A DNA stretch of 64,000 nucleotides from CBDCTM01 sp965222005 (lineage in GTDB: Bacteria; Bacteroidota; Bacteroidia; Chitinophagales; Saprospiraceae), in assembly GCA_965222005.1 (NCBI GenBank), contig OZ244935.1, forward strand, positions 1,116,001-1,180,000, in the 5' to 3' direction. Both the position numbers and the translations under genes were made by a program. The notes beneath the pieces are model-generated. The model ran no database searches, was not told where the DNA came from, and saw nothing but the letters and a program-made list of their open reading frames with translations. Shown in pieces: positions 34,865 to 43,401 of the stretch (within the stretch, counting starts at the first letter, position 1; each line of letters starts with the position of its first letter).

Positions 34865-35491
34865 TCAGGCCTGCACATACAGCACATATTTTTCTTCAAA
34901 GAATGAGAAATCAAAATATTGCCGGATGGGATAGGTTTCGACATATTCATGCTGCCCGATGGCTCGTCGCTCCTGTTCCACATCGCCGCCCTTCAGGCAA
35001 AGCAAACCATTTGGCAAACCATGAGCATGTCGGGATTTTAGCAAGGGCCTCGACCAAGCCAACAATTTGTCGAGGCTGGCAACGGCCCGGCAAACCACAA
35101 AATCGAAGCGGGCCTTCATCTCTTCCGCGCGCTGGTGCAGAGCTTGTACATTGTCAAGCTCAAGGATATTGACAATTTCATTGACTACGGCGATCTTTTT
35201 CCGGGTTCCATCGATCAACGTGAAGTTGACTTCGGGAAACAAGATGGCTAGTGGCAGGCCCGGAAATCCGCCACCCGTACCGAGATCGAGAATATCGGCA
35301 GCAGGGAGAAAGTCAACAACTTTTTGGATGGCCAGCGAGTGTAGCACATGCCTTTCGTAGAGATTGTCGATATCCTTACGGGAGATGACGTTGATCTTTT
35401 GATTCCAGTGTTGATAGAGCGGGAGGAGTTGCTCGAAAGCGGAGAGCTGAGCATCGGTAAGTTGAGGGAAATACCGTTTTATACCATCCAT
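34865..35491 (-). CDS. rsmG: 16S rRNA (guanine527-N7)-methyltransferase
   Basis: SAM-dependent methyltransferase that modifies G527 of 16S rRNA, 208 residues, the normal length. SAM motif ILDLGTGGGFPGLPLAI (~68-84), FTLIDGTRKKIAVV, and FDFVVCRAVASLDKLL with the conserved CRAVA. The ATG at 35491 directly follows a T-tract of a hairpin, and a promoter box sits in that hairpin's loop (35517-35524). Upstream in the same direction is the ECF sigma gene. Confidence 0.95.
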   Translation of the reverse strand: MDGIKRYFPQLTDAQLSAFEQLLPLYQHWNQKINVISRKDIDNLYERHVLHSLAIQKVVDFLPAADILDLGTGGGFPGLPLAILFPEVNFTLIDGTRKKIAVVNEIVNILELDNVQALHQRAEEMKARFDFVVCRAVASLDKLLAWSRPLLKSRHAHGLPNGLLCLKGGDVEQERRAIGQHEYVETYPIRQYFDFSFFEEKYVLYVQA

Positions 35492-35492
35492 T

Positions 35493-35536
35493 AAAAAACT
35501 AAAGTATTATCACCGGCAAAGGTAATAATACTTTAG
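35493..35536 (-). terminator. Intrinsic terminator after ECF sigma gene, abutting rsmG
   Basis: A perfect 12-base inverted repeat, CTAAAGTATTAT (35499-35510) and ATAATACTTTAG (35525-35536), with a 14-base loop. On the minus strand it is followed by six T residues (35498-35493). It lies 22 bases after the ECF sigma stop and ends one base before the rsmG ATG. Confidence 0.75.
35517..35524 (-). promoter_or_regulatory. -7 box TACCTTTG inside terminator loop
   Basis: Exact TAnnTTTG match on the minus strand occupying the loop of the hairpin, 26 bases before the rsmG ATG. Transcription from here would start within the right-hand part of the hairpin and so could not form it. Confidence 0.55.
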
Positions 35537-35557
35537 CAGCTTGGAGCGGATTAGGAG

Positions 35558-36280
35558 CTAGGCCGGCACAGCGACTTCCCGCACAGGTTTTACTTTGGCC
35601 TTCGCTTTCTTGGCTTTCGCTTTTTTTGCTTTTACCTTTCGGCTGCGCGTGGTGGTTTCGAGATAAGCGGCCGCGCCAGGGCTTTGGAGCAAATTGAACA
35701 AAATCTCCTTTGCTCGAAACAACTGAGCTTTCACTGTGCCCAACGGAATGTCCAACTCACGTGCGATTTCATCGTAGCTCAGTTCTTCAAAAAAGCGCAG
35801 TTCGATCATCAATCGGTATTTTAGACTAAGCTTTTGCAGCACATCGCGCATCAGGCCTACCCGCTGTTTGCGGATGAAGCGCTCCTCAGGGTCGAGGGCC
35901 CCGGAGCGGATGTTGCTGGAAAAATCGTGATCGCTGTTGGGTTCGATAGGATCGTCGATGGACAGTAGGTGCAAGCGCTTCTTGCGAATGTAGTCGATAC
36001 AGTTGTTGATAGCAATTTTAAAAAGCCAGGTACTAAACGCATATCTCGGCGCATAGCTGGGCAATTTGTTGAATGCTTTTCCAAAGGCTTCGAGTGTGAG
36101 ATCGTCAGCATCTTCGCGGTTGTTGACCATTTTCAACATCATGTGAAAAATGGAGCTCCGGTACCTGTTGAGCAGCGTAGCATACGCCTGCTGGCATCCG
36201 GAAATGGCCTTTTGCACGAGTTCATAGTCTTCTTGTGCGCGGGGAGATAGGTTTGTTGCAGTTTTTAATTTCATGTCCAT
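35558..36280 (-). CDS. ECF-type RNA polymerase sigma factor with Lys/Ala-rich tail
   Basis: A sigma-70 family factor of 240 residues. Region 2 (~20-90) contains YRSSIFHMMLKMVNNREDAD and ALEAF-type sequence; the region 4 helix-turn-helix is YDEIARELDIPLGTVKAQLFRAKEIL (quoted in part: ELDIPLGTVKAQLFRAKE). A further ~30 residues, mostly Lys and Ala, extend beyond region 4 (~212-240), which is unusual. The ATG at 36274 overlaps the stop of the upstream GT2 gene as ATGA and is an equally likely start to 36280. It is the last gene of the lpxK-acyltransferase-GT2 operon. No anti-sigma gene is adjacent. Confidence 0.9.
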   Translation of the reverse strand: MDMKLKTATNLSPRAQEDYELVQKAISGCQQAYATLLNRYRSSIFHMMLKMVNNREDADDLTLEAFGKAFNKLPSYAPRYAFSTWLFKIAINNCIDYIRKKRLHLLSIDDPIEPNSDHDFSSNIRSGALDPEERFIRKQRVGLMRDVLQKLSLKYRLMIELRFFEELSYDEIARELDIPLGTVKAQLFRAKEILFNLLQSPGAAAYLETTTRSRKVKAKKAKAKKAKAKVKPVREVAVPA

Positions 36281-37392
36281 TTATTAGTGTTTCCAGTGAA
36301 TAATGCAGGTAAAAAAATGAGATAGTGAAGTGCCAGAGCGGCGTCCAGTACAGGTATCCAAAAAAAGAGATCGGGTGTACATAACTTTTTGAGAATGAAC
36401 CTATAATAAAACAACACTATTAATATTCTTACCAAGATTAATATAATTGCCACAAACATTGTGCTAGAATACATCAGAAGCACAAGCCCTCCGAAATAGT
36501 GAATGAAATGCGTCAGAGCTAATAGCCCCAACAAGATTTGATGATGTAGTTTGTAAATTTTCCCCGTAGTGTAGTGCCTAGTTTTTTGTCGGTAATATTG
36601 ATACCAACTTTCTTTGGCCGGAGAGTACACGAAGGCAGCATCCTTAATAATGATGCTTGTGTTTTTTTTGGTAGCGGCAGCATTTACGAACAAATCATCA
36701 TCGCCGCTGGCGATGTGGGCATGAGCATCAAAGCCTCCGCCTTGTTGGTACAGCTGTTTTCGATAGATCAAATTGCGGCCAACACCCATGTAAGGCATGC
36801 CGGCTAATGCAAAAGACAAATACTGAACGGCGGTGAATACCGTTTCGAACCGAATGAACCGATTCAAAAAACCCGGCGAGCTTTGGTAAGGCGCAAAGCC
36901 CAAGCCAATCGCCACATCGCCGCGAATAGCCTTTTGCATTTCGTCCAGCCAATAAGGAGAAGCCGGACAGCAGTCTGCATCTGTAAATAGAAGAACTTCG
37001 TGTTTCGCAGTGTCAATGCCTTTTGCCAGTGCTTGTTTTTTGCCCGGACTGTTCCGGTCGGTGCGCTGAAGGCTAAAAAAACGCAATATAGGATAATTAA
37101 TATTAAAATCCAATAATATGTCTTCGGTCTTGTCATCAGAATGATCATTAATGACGATAACTTCAAACGAGTGGTAGTTTTGATTTAGAATACGGGGTAG
37201 GTACTGTTGAAGATTTTCTGCCTCGTTTCGGGCACAAATAATAATCGACACTGCCGGGTGGTCTTCTTCAGCTTGCTCAACAGCCCCTTCCGGCACTTGA
37301 TAAAAAGCAAGTTTTGAGAAAATAAAAATCCAATACAGCAACTGTATAACAGTAGCAATAATGAAGACCGCGAATAAAAAGTGCAGTAACAA
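36271..37392 (-). CDS. Family 2 glycosyltransferase, membrane-bound
   Basis: A 373-residue GT2 enzyme with an N-terminal membrane helix (~3-25) and two or three C-terminal helices (~285-365). The GT-A domain begins VSIIICARNEAENL (~49-62). The nucleotide-sugar motif is LLFTDADCCP with the DxD-type DAD, and the acceptor region is GGFDAHAHIASGDDD. The start is a TTG 5 bases after the acyltransferase stop, with no ATG available, which suggests translational coupling. It probably adds a sugar to a lipid-linked or surface polysaccharide; the substrate is unknown. Confidence 0.88.
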   Translation of the reverse strand: MLLHFLFAVFIIATVIQLLYWIFIFSKLAFYQVPEGAVEQAEEDHPAVSIIICARNEAENLQQYLPRILNQNYHSFEVIVINDHSDDKTEDILLDFNINYPILRFFSLQRTDRNSPGKKQALAKGIDTAKHEVLLFTDADCCPASPYWLDEMQKAIRGDVAIGLGFAPYQSSPGFLNRFIRFETVFTAVQYLSFALAGMPYMGVGRNLIYRKQLYQQGGGFDAHAHIASGDDDLFVNAAATKKNTSIIIKDAAFVYSPAKESWYQYYRQKTRHYTTGKIYKLHHQILLGLLALTHFIHYFGGLVLLMYSSTMFVAIILILVRILIVLFYYRFILKKLCTPDLFFWIPVLDAALALHYLIFLPALFTGNTNKWT

Positions 37393-37397
37393 AATAG

Positions 37398-38741
37398 TCA
37401 GTTCGGTGTTTCGGAATGGGATGCCCCCAACGACTTAAGTGCTTCGGCCAATTGGCCGCGCAGCTGATGGAGCCGGGCTTTGTGGTCCCCTCTTATCGCG
37501 CGCAGGCGCAGACGCTCCAGCCATTGCTGCCACTGCTCCTTGTACCAAAAGTAGATTACTGCGGTGAGCAACAAACTCAAGATATAAAATATTGTCAACT
37601 GGGGCTGCTGAAAGTATCGATGCACCCAATATATTTGCAAACCATAAAAGATCGGATAGGCCAGCAGACCTCCTAAAATCTTTACCGTTGCCGTATATCC
37701 AACATACAAATTGAGCAGGCGTACCAGCAATGCAGGAATAAAATTGGCCAGCAAATGATTGAGTAATGCATACAAAAATACTGGAAGCAACAATAAAAGC
37801 AGCAAGCCCTTTCCGATCATCGCCCAAACGCTTCTCTTCGCTGGTGACTCGCCGATACGCGCATCGCTGATACAATGCTTTGCCAGCCTTTTAAAATACT
37901 CCCGGCTGGTTTCCTGCAAAGCTTTCCAAACATCTTGCCGCTCACGGCGCAACTTCTGCAAGGCAGACAACAACTGCTGCGACCGGAAGTGGGCCTGTTC
38001 CAAACCGCGTGGCGCGTCATTTTGCAGCACTTCCTCAAGTGCCGCCAACAGCCTATCTTCTTCTTCATCGGTCGTATGCAGAATCAGTGCCCGCATTGAT
38101 TCGGCAAGGTCGGCGCTGAGTTGGCGAACAGCCTCCCGGGCATCTTGCTGATAGACGGATTGATAAGCTGCTACCTTTATCGGATCACCCACCCGCATTA
38201 GTACGCTGGACCGAAAGCGGGTGGGGGCGGTATAATTCAGTCCTACAGGAATGATAGTGAGGCCCAGCAGAAAATCTTTTTTCCGTTCAGCACCGAGTGC
38301 AATACGGGCGGTACCCGTTTTCACCTTATTGAGCCGCCGTGAGGAGTTACTTACCCCTTCCGGTGCAATGAAAAGACAACCACCGGATGCTAAAAAATGG
38401 TGACATTTGGCAAAGTTATCGTCATTGCGAATCTGCCGCCCCTGTACATCTTTCGGCCGTTCGACGGGGATGCAATACAGGGTACTGAAAAATTTGTTCA
38501 GGAGGGAAGATCGGAACAAGCTGGCATTAGCTAGGAAGAAAACTGTTTTTTTTACTCTGGCCGCTACATTGAGGGGGTCTTGCAAGGTGTTGGGGTGATT
38601 GGAAACAACGATAGCGGGATTGGAAAAGCGAAGCAAATGCCGGTTGAGAATTTTGGTTTTGGAAAAAAAAGTATTGAAAGAACTTAGTACCAAAGCCTTT
38701 AAAAACAGATAGACAACACGCAATACAAAGGATACAGGCAT
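37398..38741 (-). CDS. PlsC-like lysophospholipid acyltransferase
   Basis: A 447-residue membrane-associated glycerolipid acyltransferase. The PlsC core lies at ~40-200: VVSNHPNTLQDP stands where the canonical HxxxxD is expected (His with Asp six residues on is irregular), and FIAPEGVSNSSRR is the EGxxS-type block. KTGTARIAL follows. The C-terminal half has a long helical segment and two to three membrane helices (~310-410). Its ATG overlaps the lpxK stop by one base (TGATG). It probably acylates a glycerolipid or an aminolipid of the envelope. Confidence 0.85.
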   Translation of the reverse strand: MPVSFVLRVVYLFLKALVLSSFNTFFSKTKILNRHLLRFSNPAIVVSNHPNTLQDPLNVAARVKKTVFFLANASLFRSSLLNKFFSTLYCIPVERPKDVQGRQIRNDDNFAKCHHFLASGGCLFIAPEGVSNSSRRLNKVKTGTARIALGAERKKDFLLGLTIIPVGLNYTAPTRFRSSVLMRVGDPIKVAAYQSVYQQDAREAVRQLSADLAESMRALILHTTDEEEDRLLAALEEVLQNDAPRGLEQAHFRSQQLLSALQKLRRERQDVWKALQETSREYFKRLAKHCISDARIGESPAKRSVWAMIGKGLLLLLLLPVFLYALLNHLLANFIPALLVRLLNLYVGYTATVKILGGLLAYPIFYGLQIYWVHRYFQQPQLTIFYILSLLLTAVIYFWYKEQWQQWLERLRLRAIRGDHKARLHQLRGQLAEALKSLGASHSETPN

Positions 38742-39808
38742 CAGTTTTTGAAATTGAGCAGGTATTTTTTAATGTCTTCATCAAAACGGCTGCCCTCATT
38801 AAAATGGAATGCAACGTCAATGGGTAATACGTACACCGGCAAATTGTGTTTGGTGAGAAATGGGCGGTGCAACTCCAGGCGCATGGCATCTTTTTCGGTA
38901 GTGAGGATGAGCTTGTTTGAGCTTTCCATTTGTTCAAAGCTCTGCTGCAGCCGGCCGATGTCGTAATTGGTAAAATAGTGATGATCTTCATATTCTATCA
39001 CCTTCACCTGCCCAACTGCATCACTGAGATAATCGAGCAAATATTCCGTTCCGGCAATGGCACAAATGAGCAACACATCCATCTTGGCCTGTAGGCTGAT
39101 CTCTCTGGAAGGCTCCAACAAGTGATACGGCTTTCGGTATTGGTAATAAGAAAAATACATCTGCTGTCCTTCCAGGGGGTGGATGTCGGCCAGCCAATTG
39201 GCCCGCTCGCCCGGTACCATGACGGGCGGACATTTTGAAACGATGATAATATCAGCTCGCCGATAAGCCGATCGCCATTCGCGCAGCCGGCCGGAAGGCA
39301 GCAGGTAATCTTTAGTAAAAGGCCGCCGGTACTCCGTGAGCAGAATATTCAGGCCCGGCTCTACAGACCGATGTTGAAAGGCATCATCAAGGAGAATGAG
39401 CTGCGTTTCAGGCTTTTTCAGCAGAATTTTAGGAATGGCAAAGGTGCGGCTTTCACATACCGTGACCAATACTTCCGGAAATTTCCGCTTGTACTGCAAC
39501 GGCTCATCGCCCACCTGCTCGGCATCAAAACCGGCCTCAACGATCACAAAGCCTTTGGATTTGCGTTTGTAGCCCCTGCTAAGGGTAGCGATGTACAAGT
39601 AGTCTTTCAGAAGCTTGATGAGGTATTCTACCTGCGGCGTTTTGCCTGCCCCGCCTATTGACAGGTTGCCAACGGCGATCACCGGGAGGTCAAATTCGAT
39701 ACCTTTTAGCAATCCTTTTCGATAAAAAAAGTCCCGCATGCTGACCCCAAAACCATATAGCAGGGATATCGGTGCAAGCAACAATCGGATGAGGGTATTT
39801 TGTATCAT
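38741..39808 (-). CDS. lpxK: Tetraacyldisaccharide 4'-kinase
   Basis: Phosphorylates the 4' position of the lipid A disaccharide precursor at the inner membrane. The protein has 355 residues from the ATG at 39808. That start is preferred to the upstream codon at 39835 because a -7 box covers 39833-39840. An N-terminal amphipathic helix precedes the Walker A loop GNLSIGGAGKTPQ. ILLDDAFQHRSV and LLPSGRLREW are conserved LpxK motifs, and TEKDAMRL lies near the end. First gene of the operon lpxK - acyltransferase - GT2 - sigma. Confidence 0.95.
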   Translation of the reverse strand: MIQNTLIRLLLAPISLLYGFGVSMRDFFYRKGLLKGIEFDLPVIAVGNLSIGGAGKTPQVEYLIKLLKDYLYIATLSRGYKRKSKGFVIVEAGFDAEQVGDEPLQYKRKFPEVLVTVCESRTFAIPKILLKKPETQLILLDDAFQHRSVEPGLNILLTEYRRPFTKDYLLPSGRLREWRSAYRRADIIIVSKCPPVMVPGERANWLADIHPLEGQQMYFSYYQYRKPYHLLEPSREISLQAKMDVLLICAIAGTEYLLDYLSDAVGQVKVIEYEDHHYFTNYDIGRLQQSFEQMESSNKLILTTEKDAMRLELHRPFLTKHNLPVYVLPIDVAFHFNEGSRFDEDIKKYLLNFKN

Positions 39809-39832
39809 ACCAGTGGAAAGCGATTCGTCCGG

Positions 39833-39840
39833 CAAATGTA
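39833..39840 (-). promoter_or_regulatory. -7 box TACATTTG upstream of lpxK
   Basis: Exact TAnnTTTG match on the minus strand, 25 bases before the ATG at 39808. It would drive the lpxK operon and supports the shorter lpxK start. Confidence 0.55.
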
Positions 39841-39911
39841 GCTATCATCATCAATAAAAATGAACGACAGTAAAAAATTGTTACTTTACGTTGTGATTAA
39901 TCCAACTAACT

Positions 39912-40634
39912 ATGAAGGCGATGATCCTAGCTGCGGGTTTGGGTACCCGTCTGCGGCCACATACCAACTACAAACCCAAAGCCCTGCTAAAGGTGGGAGG
40001 CCAGGCTTTGCTCGAAATTTGCATCAAACGGCTGATCCGCTACGGCTTTGATGAGATCATTATCAATGTACATCACTTTGCCGAGCAAATCATCGCCTTT
40101 GTTGGAAAACACGAAAACTTTGGTGCGCAGATCACCTTTTCCGATGAACAGGACAAACTGTTGGATACCGGCGGCGGACTGAAAAAGGCCGCCTGGTTTT
40201 TCGATGACGGCCTTCCTTTTTTGTTATGCAACACCGATATAATCTCCAATATTGATCTTGCCCGTTTTTACCAAAGCCTTCAACCCGGCAGCCTGGCCAC
40301 GCTAGCGGTGCGTCAGCGCCAAAGCTCCCGGTACCTGATATTTGATGAAAAACAAACTCTGACTGGCTGGCAGAATATTAAGACCGGCAACCTGAAAATG
40401 TGCCGCCCTGTGAGTGGTGAGTTCTCCCTTCAGGCATTTAGCGGATTGCATGTAATCAGCCCCGCACTATTTGAGCTGATGCCTGCGGATGATACCTTCT
40501 CCATCATTGATGTGTATTTGTCCGCTGCCACACAGCACACGATAAAGGCTTACCCGCATGATGCCGACCTTTGGATGGATGCGGGCAAAAGCTCCGATAT
40601 AGAAGCCGCCGAGAAGCTAATAAGGCAATTGTGA
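39912..40634 (+). CDS. Sugar-1-phosphate nucleotidyltransferase (MurU-like)
   Basis: A 240-residue NTP transferase that joins a sugar 1-phosphate to a nucleotide. Signature: AMILAAGLGTRLRPHTNYKP (residues 3-22) with the catalytic GxGTRLRP loop and KP, plus CNTDII for metal binding and the DAGKSSD end. Length and sequence fit N-acetylmuramate-1-phosphate uridylyltransferase-type enzymes used in cell-wall recycling, but the usual AmgK kinase partner is not next to it, so the sugar is uncertain. Divergent from lpxK. Confidence 0.85.
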   Translation: MKAMILAAGLGTRLRPHTNYKPKALLKVGGQALLEICIKRLIRYGFDEIIINVHHFAEQIIAFVGKHENFGAQITFSDEQDKLLDTGGGLKKAAWFFDDGLPFLLCNTDIISNIDLARFYQSLQPGSLATLAVRQRQSSRYLIFDEKQTLTGWQNIKTGNLKMCRPVSGEFSLQAFSGLHVISPALFELMPADDTFSIIDVYLSAATQHTIKAYPHDADLWMDAGKSSDIEAAEKLIRQL

Positions 40635-40650
40635 TGATACACCAGGCGGT

Positions 40651-40669
40651 AGAAAAGAGCTTCTTTTCT
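40651..40669 (+). terminator. Hairpin after nucleotidyltransferase gene
   Basis: AGAAAAG (40651-40657) and CTTTTCT (40663-40669) pair around 5 bases, 17 bases after the stop. An AT-rich stretch but no long T-run follows. A second hairpin, AGTAGCT-TCAC-AGCTACT, is at 40692-40709, upstream of the next gene. Confidence 0.4.
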
Positions 40670-40730
40670 TATAAAAATATTGCGAAATGTGAGTAGCTTC
40701 ACAGCTACTATCGTATAAAAGCAACATACT

Positions 40731-41447
40731 ATGAAGCGGATTCCTGTCGGCACCTTTGTGAACATGATCAGCGTGATCATCGGCAGTCTTATTGGATTGA
40801 TGTTGCAGCAGGTTTTTCCAGAAAGCATACAATCTATCGTCTTTCAGGCAGTTGGGTTAGGCATACTGATCATCGGTATCCAGATGAGTCTTAAGGTACA
40901 GGAAGGGATGTTGGTTATTTTTATATTCAGCCTGATCATTGGCGGCATTATCGGAGAAGTGATAGGCGTAAAAGACTTGCTCGACAGCTGCGAGGTGTGG
41001 ATGAAGACCAACTTCAAAATGGGCCAGCCTCGCTTTTCGGAAGGCCTGATAGCAGCCTTTATACTTTTTTGCGCCAGCCCGATGACCATTGTAGGAGCTA
41101 TTGAGGAAGGGGTACACAACAAAAGAGAACTGCTGTTGGTAAAAGCCTTTCTGGATGGGATTACGGCCTTGGCGCTGGCATCCAGTTACGGAGGCATTGG
41201 TGTGCTTCTTTCTGTAGTGCCGATGCTTATCATACAAGGGGGCCTCACCATGCTGGCAGGTAATGCCAAACGATTTTTCAACAAAAATATGATGGCTCAA
41301 ATCAGCGCCGTAGGAGGGGTATTGCTCATAGCGCTGGCAATAAAAATACTTGAACTCGCCGAATTTTATGTGGCCAATCTATTGCCGGCCCTGCTGGTCT
41401 GTATAGCCTTGATGTGGGGCTACAGCCGCCTAAAATTAAAGGTTTAA
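40731..41447 (+). CDS. DUF554 (YdfK-like) membrane protein
   Basis: A 238-residue polytopic inner-membrane protein of the DUF554 family. It begins PVGTFVNMISVIIGSLIGL, typical of the family, and has about six to seven hydrophobic helices with small Gly-rich motifs (LIIGGIIGEVIG, ALASSYGGIG) and FCASPMTIVGAIEEG. Function is unknown; transport has been suggested for relatives. Its stop overlaps the stop of the convergent DUF2851 gene by three bases. Confidence 0.88.
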   Translation: MKRIPVGTFVNMISVIIGSLIGLMLQQVFPESIQSIVFQAVGLGILIIGIQMSLKVQEGMLVIFIFSLIIGGIIGEVIGVKDLLDSCEVWMKTNFKMGQPRFSEGLIAAFILFCASPMTIVGAIEEGVHNKRELLLVKAFLDGITALALASSYGGIGVLLSVVPMLIIQGGLTMLAGNAKRFFNKNMMAQISAVGGVLLIALAIKILELAEFYVANLLPALLVCIALMWGYSRLKLKV

Positions 41448-42721
41448 GAGCGTGCTTGCATTACATAGCTACCAATGGCACAGGAAAGGCAGCCTTGCTG
41501 ATCGCAGTAATGCTTTTTGAGTTGCAGCAGTGCCTGCGACTGATGCGCTGAACTTACTTCCATCCCCAGCTCTGCCCATTTTAGGATAATATGATTTCGC
41601 TCCGGCGGCAGCTCTTCCAGGAGCCGAAGCGCCTGATCCTGATAAGGCCGTTCGTCTTTCAATTTGCCGTACATAAATAGCACTGGAGCAATGGCATTGA
41701 TAATGAACAGATGAATAGTTGCCTTGCCGAGGCGCTTTGGTCGCCGGACTGATTCCTTACCGAAGCGATAATGGGTAAGCCAGTAGTTGGACAGCTTTAA
41801 ATCAAAAGCATGCTCAATTTCTTTCACGTTTTTGGCAGCCAGCATTTTGCTGAACAGGTGCTCGCTTTGATGCAGTAAGCTGGCAAATAGCGCTATTCGT
41901 ATGCTGGGGAAGGCTGCGGGACGTAATCGTGCAAACTTCCAGCTGGCTGCAGCCAAGGGGCGGAGCCGATACTTTTTCTGTAAGAAATGATATTCCTTTT
42001 GCAGCTTTTGAGGATAGGCCTCTTCAAAAGAGCCTTCTAACAACCCGGCCTGCCCGAAAAGCAATGCCTCCAACTGAAACAGGCTCTGCTTGTGTTTTAG
42101 CAAAGTAGTGAGCGGAATAGATCGGGCCAGCATTTCAAAGGGCAGGGCGTTGATATGCAGGCCAAAACTGCGGGCCAGCAGTTGATAAAAGCTTTCCTCC
42201 CAGTTGTGCTGATTGCGCTCCAGGCATGCGCGAATGGGCAAGGTTTTTTGTTCCAGGCGTTCTACCATAAGCCGGTCGAGCCACAGGCTGCGTGTCATTT
42301 CCGACACATTGGGTAACTGTTGCTGGCAGGCTATCCAGTGTTTGTTTTGCAAAAGCCGTTGATAATTAGCTGCCAGTCGTTCGGGGATACGTGTCTTCAG
42401 TTCCAGGCAGGGCACAGCTACACCGTTGGGCCGGCGAACGGGCTCATCATCATCCAGCACCACATGGAGGATCACATTATCATAAGCCCCATCTTGCTGA
42501 TGGCCATGCCGCCACCAGTCGGAGGATTTGAGGTGCATTTCCACATTACCCGCCCAGAGGGTATCGCCAATTCGGATGCGCGCCTCCGAAAAATCGGGCC
42601 CGGCATGGCTGTTGTGGTGGCCAAAGGATAGTATTTGGATGGCTTGGCCTTCTGTAGTAGCAAGCTGCTGCATGTCAAAAGCTTGCATCTGCCAAGCATA
42701 GTGTAGCAGGTCTTCTTTCAT
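41444..42721 (-). CDS. DUF2851 family protein
   Basis: A 425-residue cytoplasmic protein of a Bacteroidota-wide family of unknown function. Conserved blocks: GHHNSHAGPDFSEARIRIG (~34-52), GNVEMHLKSSDWWRHGHQQD (~58-77) and NVILHVVL. Histidine and acidic residues in the first blocks look like a catalytic or metal site, reminiscent of nuclease folds, but this is only an impression. The C-terminal CxxQGCLSC region has several Cys. A -7 box sits just upstream (42740-42747). Confidence 0.85.
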   Translation of the reverse strand: MKEDLLHYAWQMQAFDMQQLATTEGQAIQILSFGHHNSHAGPDFSEARIRIGDTLWAGNVEMHLKSSDWWRHGHQQDGAYDNVILHVVLDDDEPVRRPNGVAVPCLELKTRIPERLAANYQRLLQNKHWIACQQQLPNVSEMTRSLWLDRLMVERLEQKTLPIRACLERNQHNWEESFYQLLARSFGLHINALPFEMLARSIPLTTLLKHKQSLFQLEALLFGQAGLLEGSFEEAYPQKLQKEYHFLQKKYRLRPLAAASWKFARLRPAAFPSIRIALFASLLHQSEHLFSKMLAAKNVKEIEHAFDLKLSNYWLTHYRFGKESVRRPKRLGKATIHLFIINAIAPVLFMYGKLKDERPYQDQALRLLEELPPERNHIILKWAELGMEVSSAHQSQALLQLKKHYCDQQGCLSCAIGSYVMQARS

Positions 42722-42739
42722 AGCAAAGAGTTAAGAACA

Positions 42740-42747
42740 CAAATATA
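42740..42747 (-). promoter_or_regulatory. -7 box TATATTTG upstream of DUF2851 gene
   Basis: Exact TAnnTTTG match on the minus strand in the 37-base gap after the DHFR stop, 19 bases before the ATG. Confidence 0.5.
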
Positions 42748-42758
42748 CAACAATAAAA

Positions 42759-43271
42759 CTACAAATCAAATATTCCCCCCTTTTTTCTATCCAGCACACG
42801 AAAGGTGTAGGCATGTTCATTCTTATCATCTGGCTGGTGATGTTCACTTGTTATTTCCTGCCATTCATTATAATGGAGCTGGGGGAAGAAGGCATCCCCT
42901 TCCACGTCAAGAGCTACTTCAGTAAGATAGAGCCGATCGAGATACGGAAGGCTTTGCGTATAAATTTGCGCTCCACCAATGATAAAGGCTTCGGTTTCGT
43001 CATTGGCGAGTGCCAGTTGGAGGGCTTCTTCGATAGAATGTACAATTAGGCAATTGGAGGCAATAAATAAGGGATTGCGGGTAATGATGACATTGGTGCG
43101 TTTGGGGAGCGGTCGGCCGATGGATTCATAGCTTTTGCGCCCCATGATGACATGATGATAAAGGGTAGTTTTTTTGAAATACTTTAAGTCGGCAGGCAAA
43201 TACCAGGGGATGGCGTTGTGCTTGCCGATCACCCCATTGCTGGCAGTAGCTACGATAGCAGATACGATCAT
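42759..43271 (-). CDS. folA: Dihydrofolate reductase
   Basis: NADPH-dependent reduction of dihydrofolate to tetrahydrofolate, 170 residues from the ATG at 43271. The frame extends 22 codons upstream, but the conserved N-terminus IVSAIVATASNGVIG begins right at this ATG. IPWYLPADLKYFKK carries the active-site Asp. VIMGRKSYESIGRPLPKR and IIGGAQIY bind the cofactor. No thymidylate synthase gene is adjacent in the window. Confidence 0.95.
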   Translation of the reverse strand: MIVSAIVATASNGVIGKHNAIPWYLPADLKYFKKTTLYHHVIMGRKSYESIGRPLPKRTNVIITRNPLFIASNCLIVHSIEEALQLALANDETEAFIIGGAQIYTQSLPYLDRLYLTEVALDVEGDAFFPQLHYNEWQEITSEHHQPDDKNEHAYTFRVLDRKKGGIFDL

Positions 43272-43401
43272 TGGTAATAACTTGTGCAAATCAAGCGCTG
43301 ATTCGCTTTCATTTAAAAGTTTTGCAAAGAAACACATACTCTGTCAAAAATTTGCGTATTTGCGACCTCATTCTGATCGTACAACCCAAAGCGGTAGCTG
43401 C

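Noticed and set aside
43174..43401. 76-residue N-terminal extension of the metallophosphoesterase
   Set aside because: It lies in the divergent promoter region shared with DHFR and overlaps the DHFR 5' end; the conserved domain begins at the ATG at 43402.
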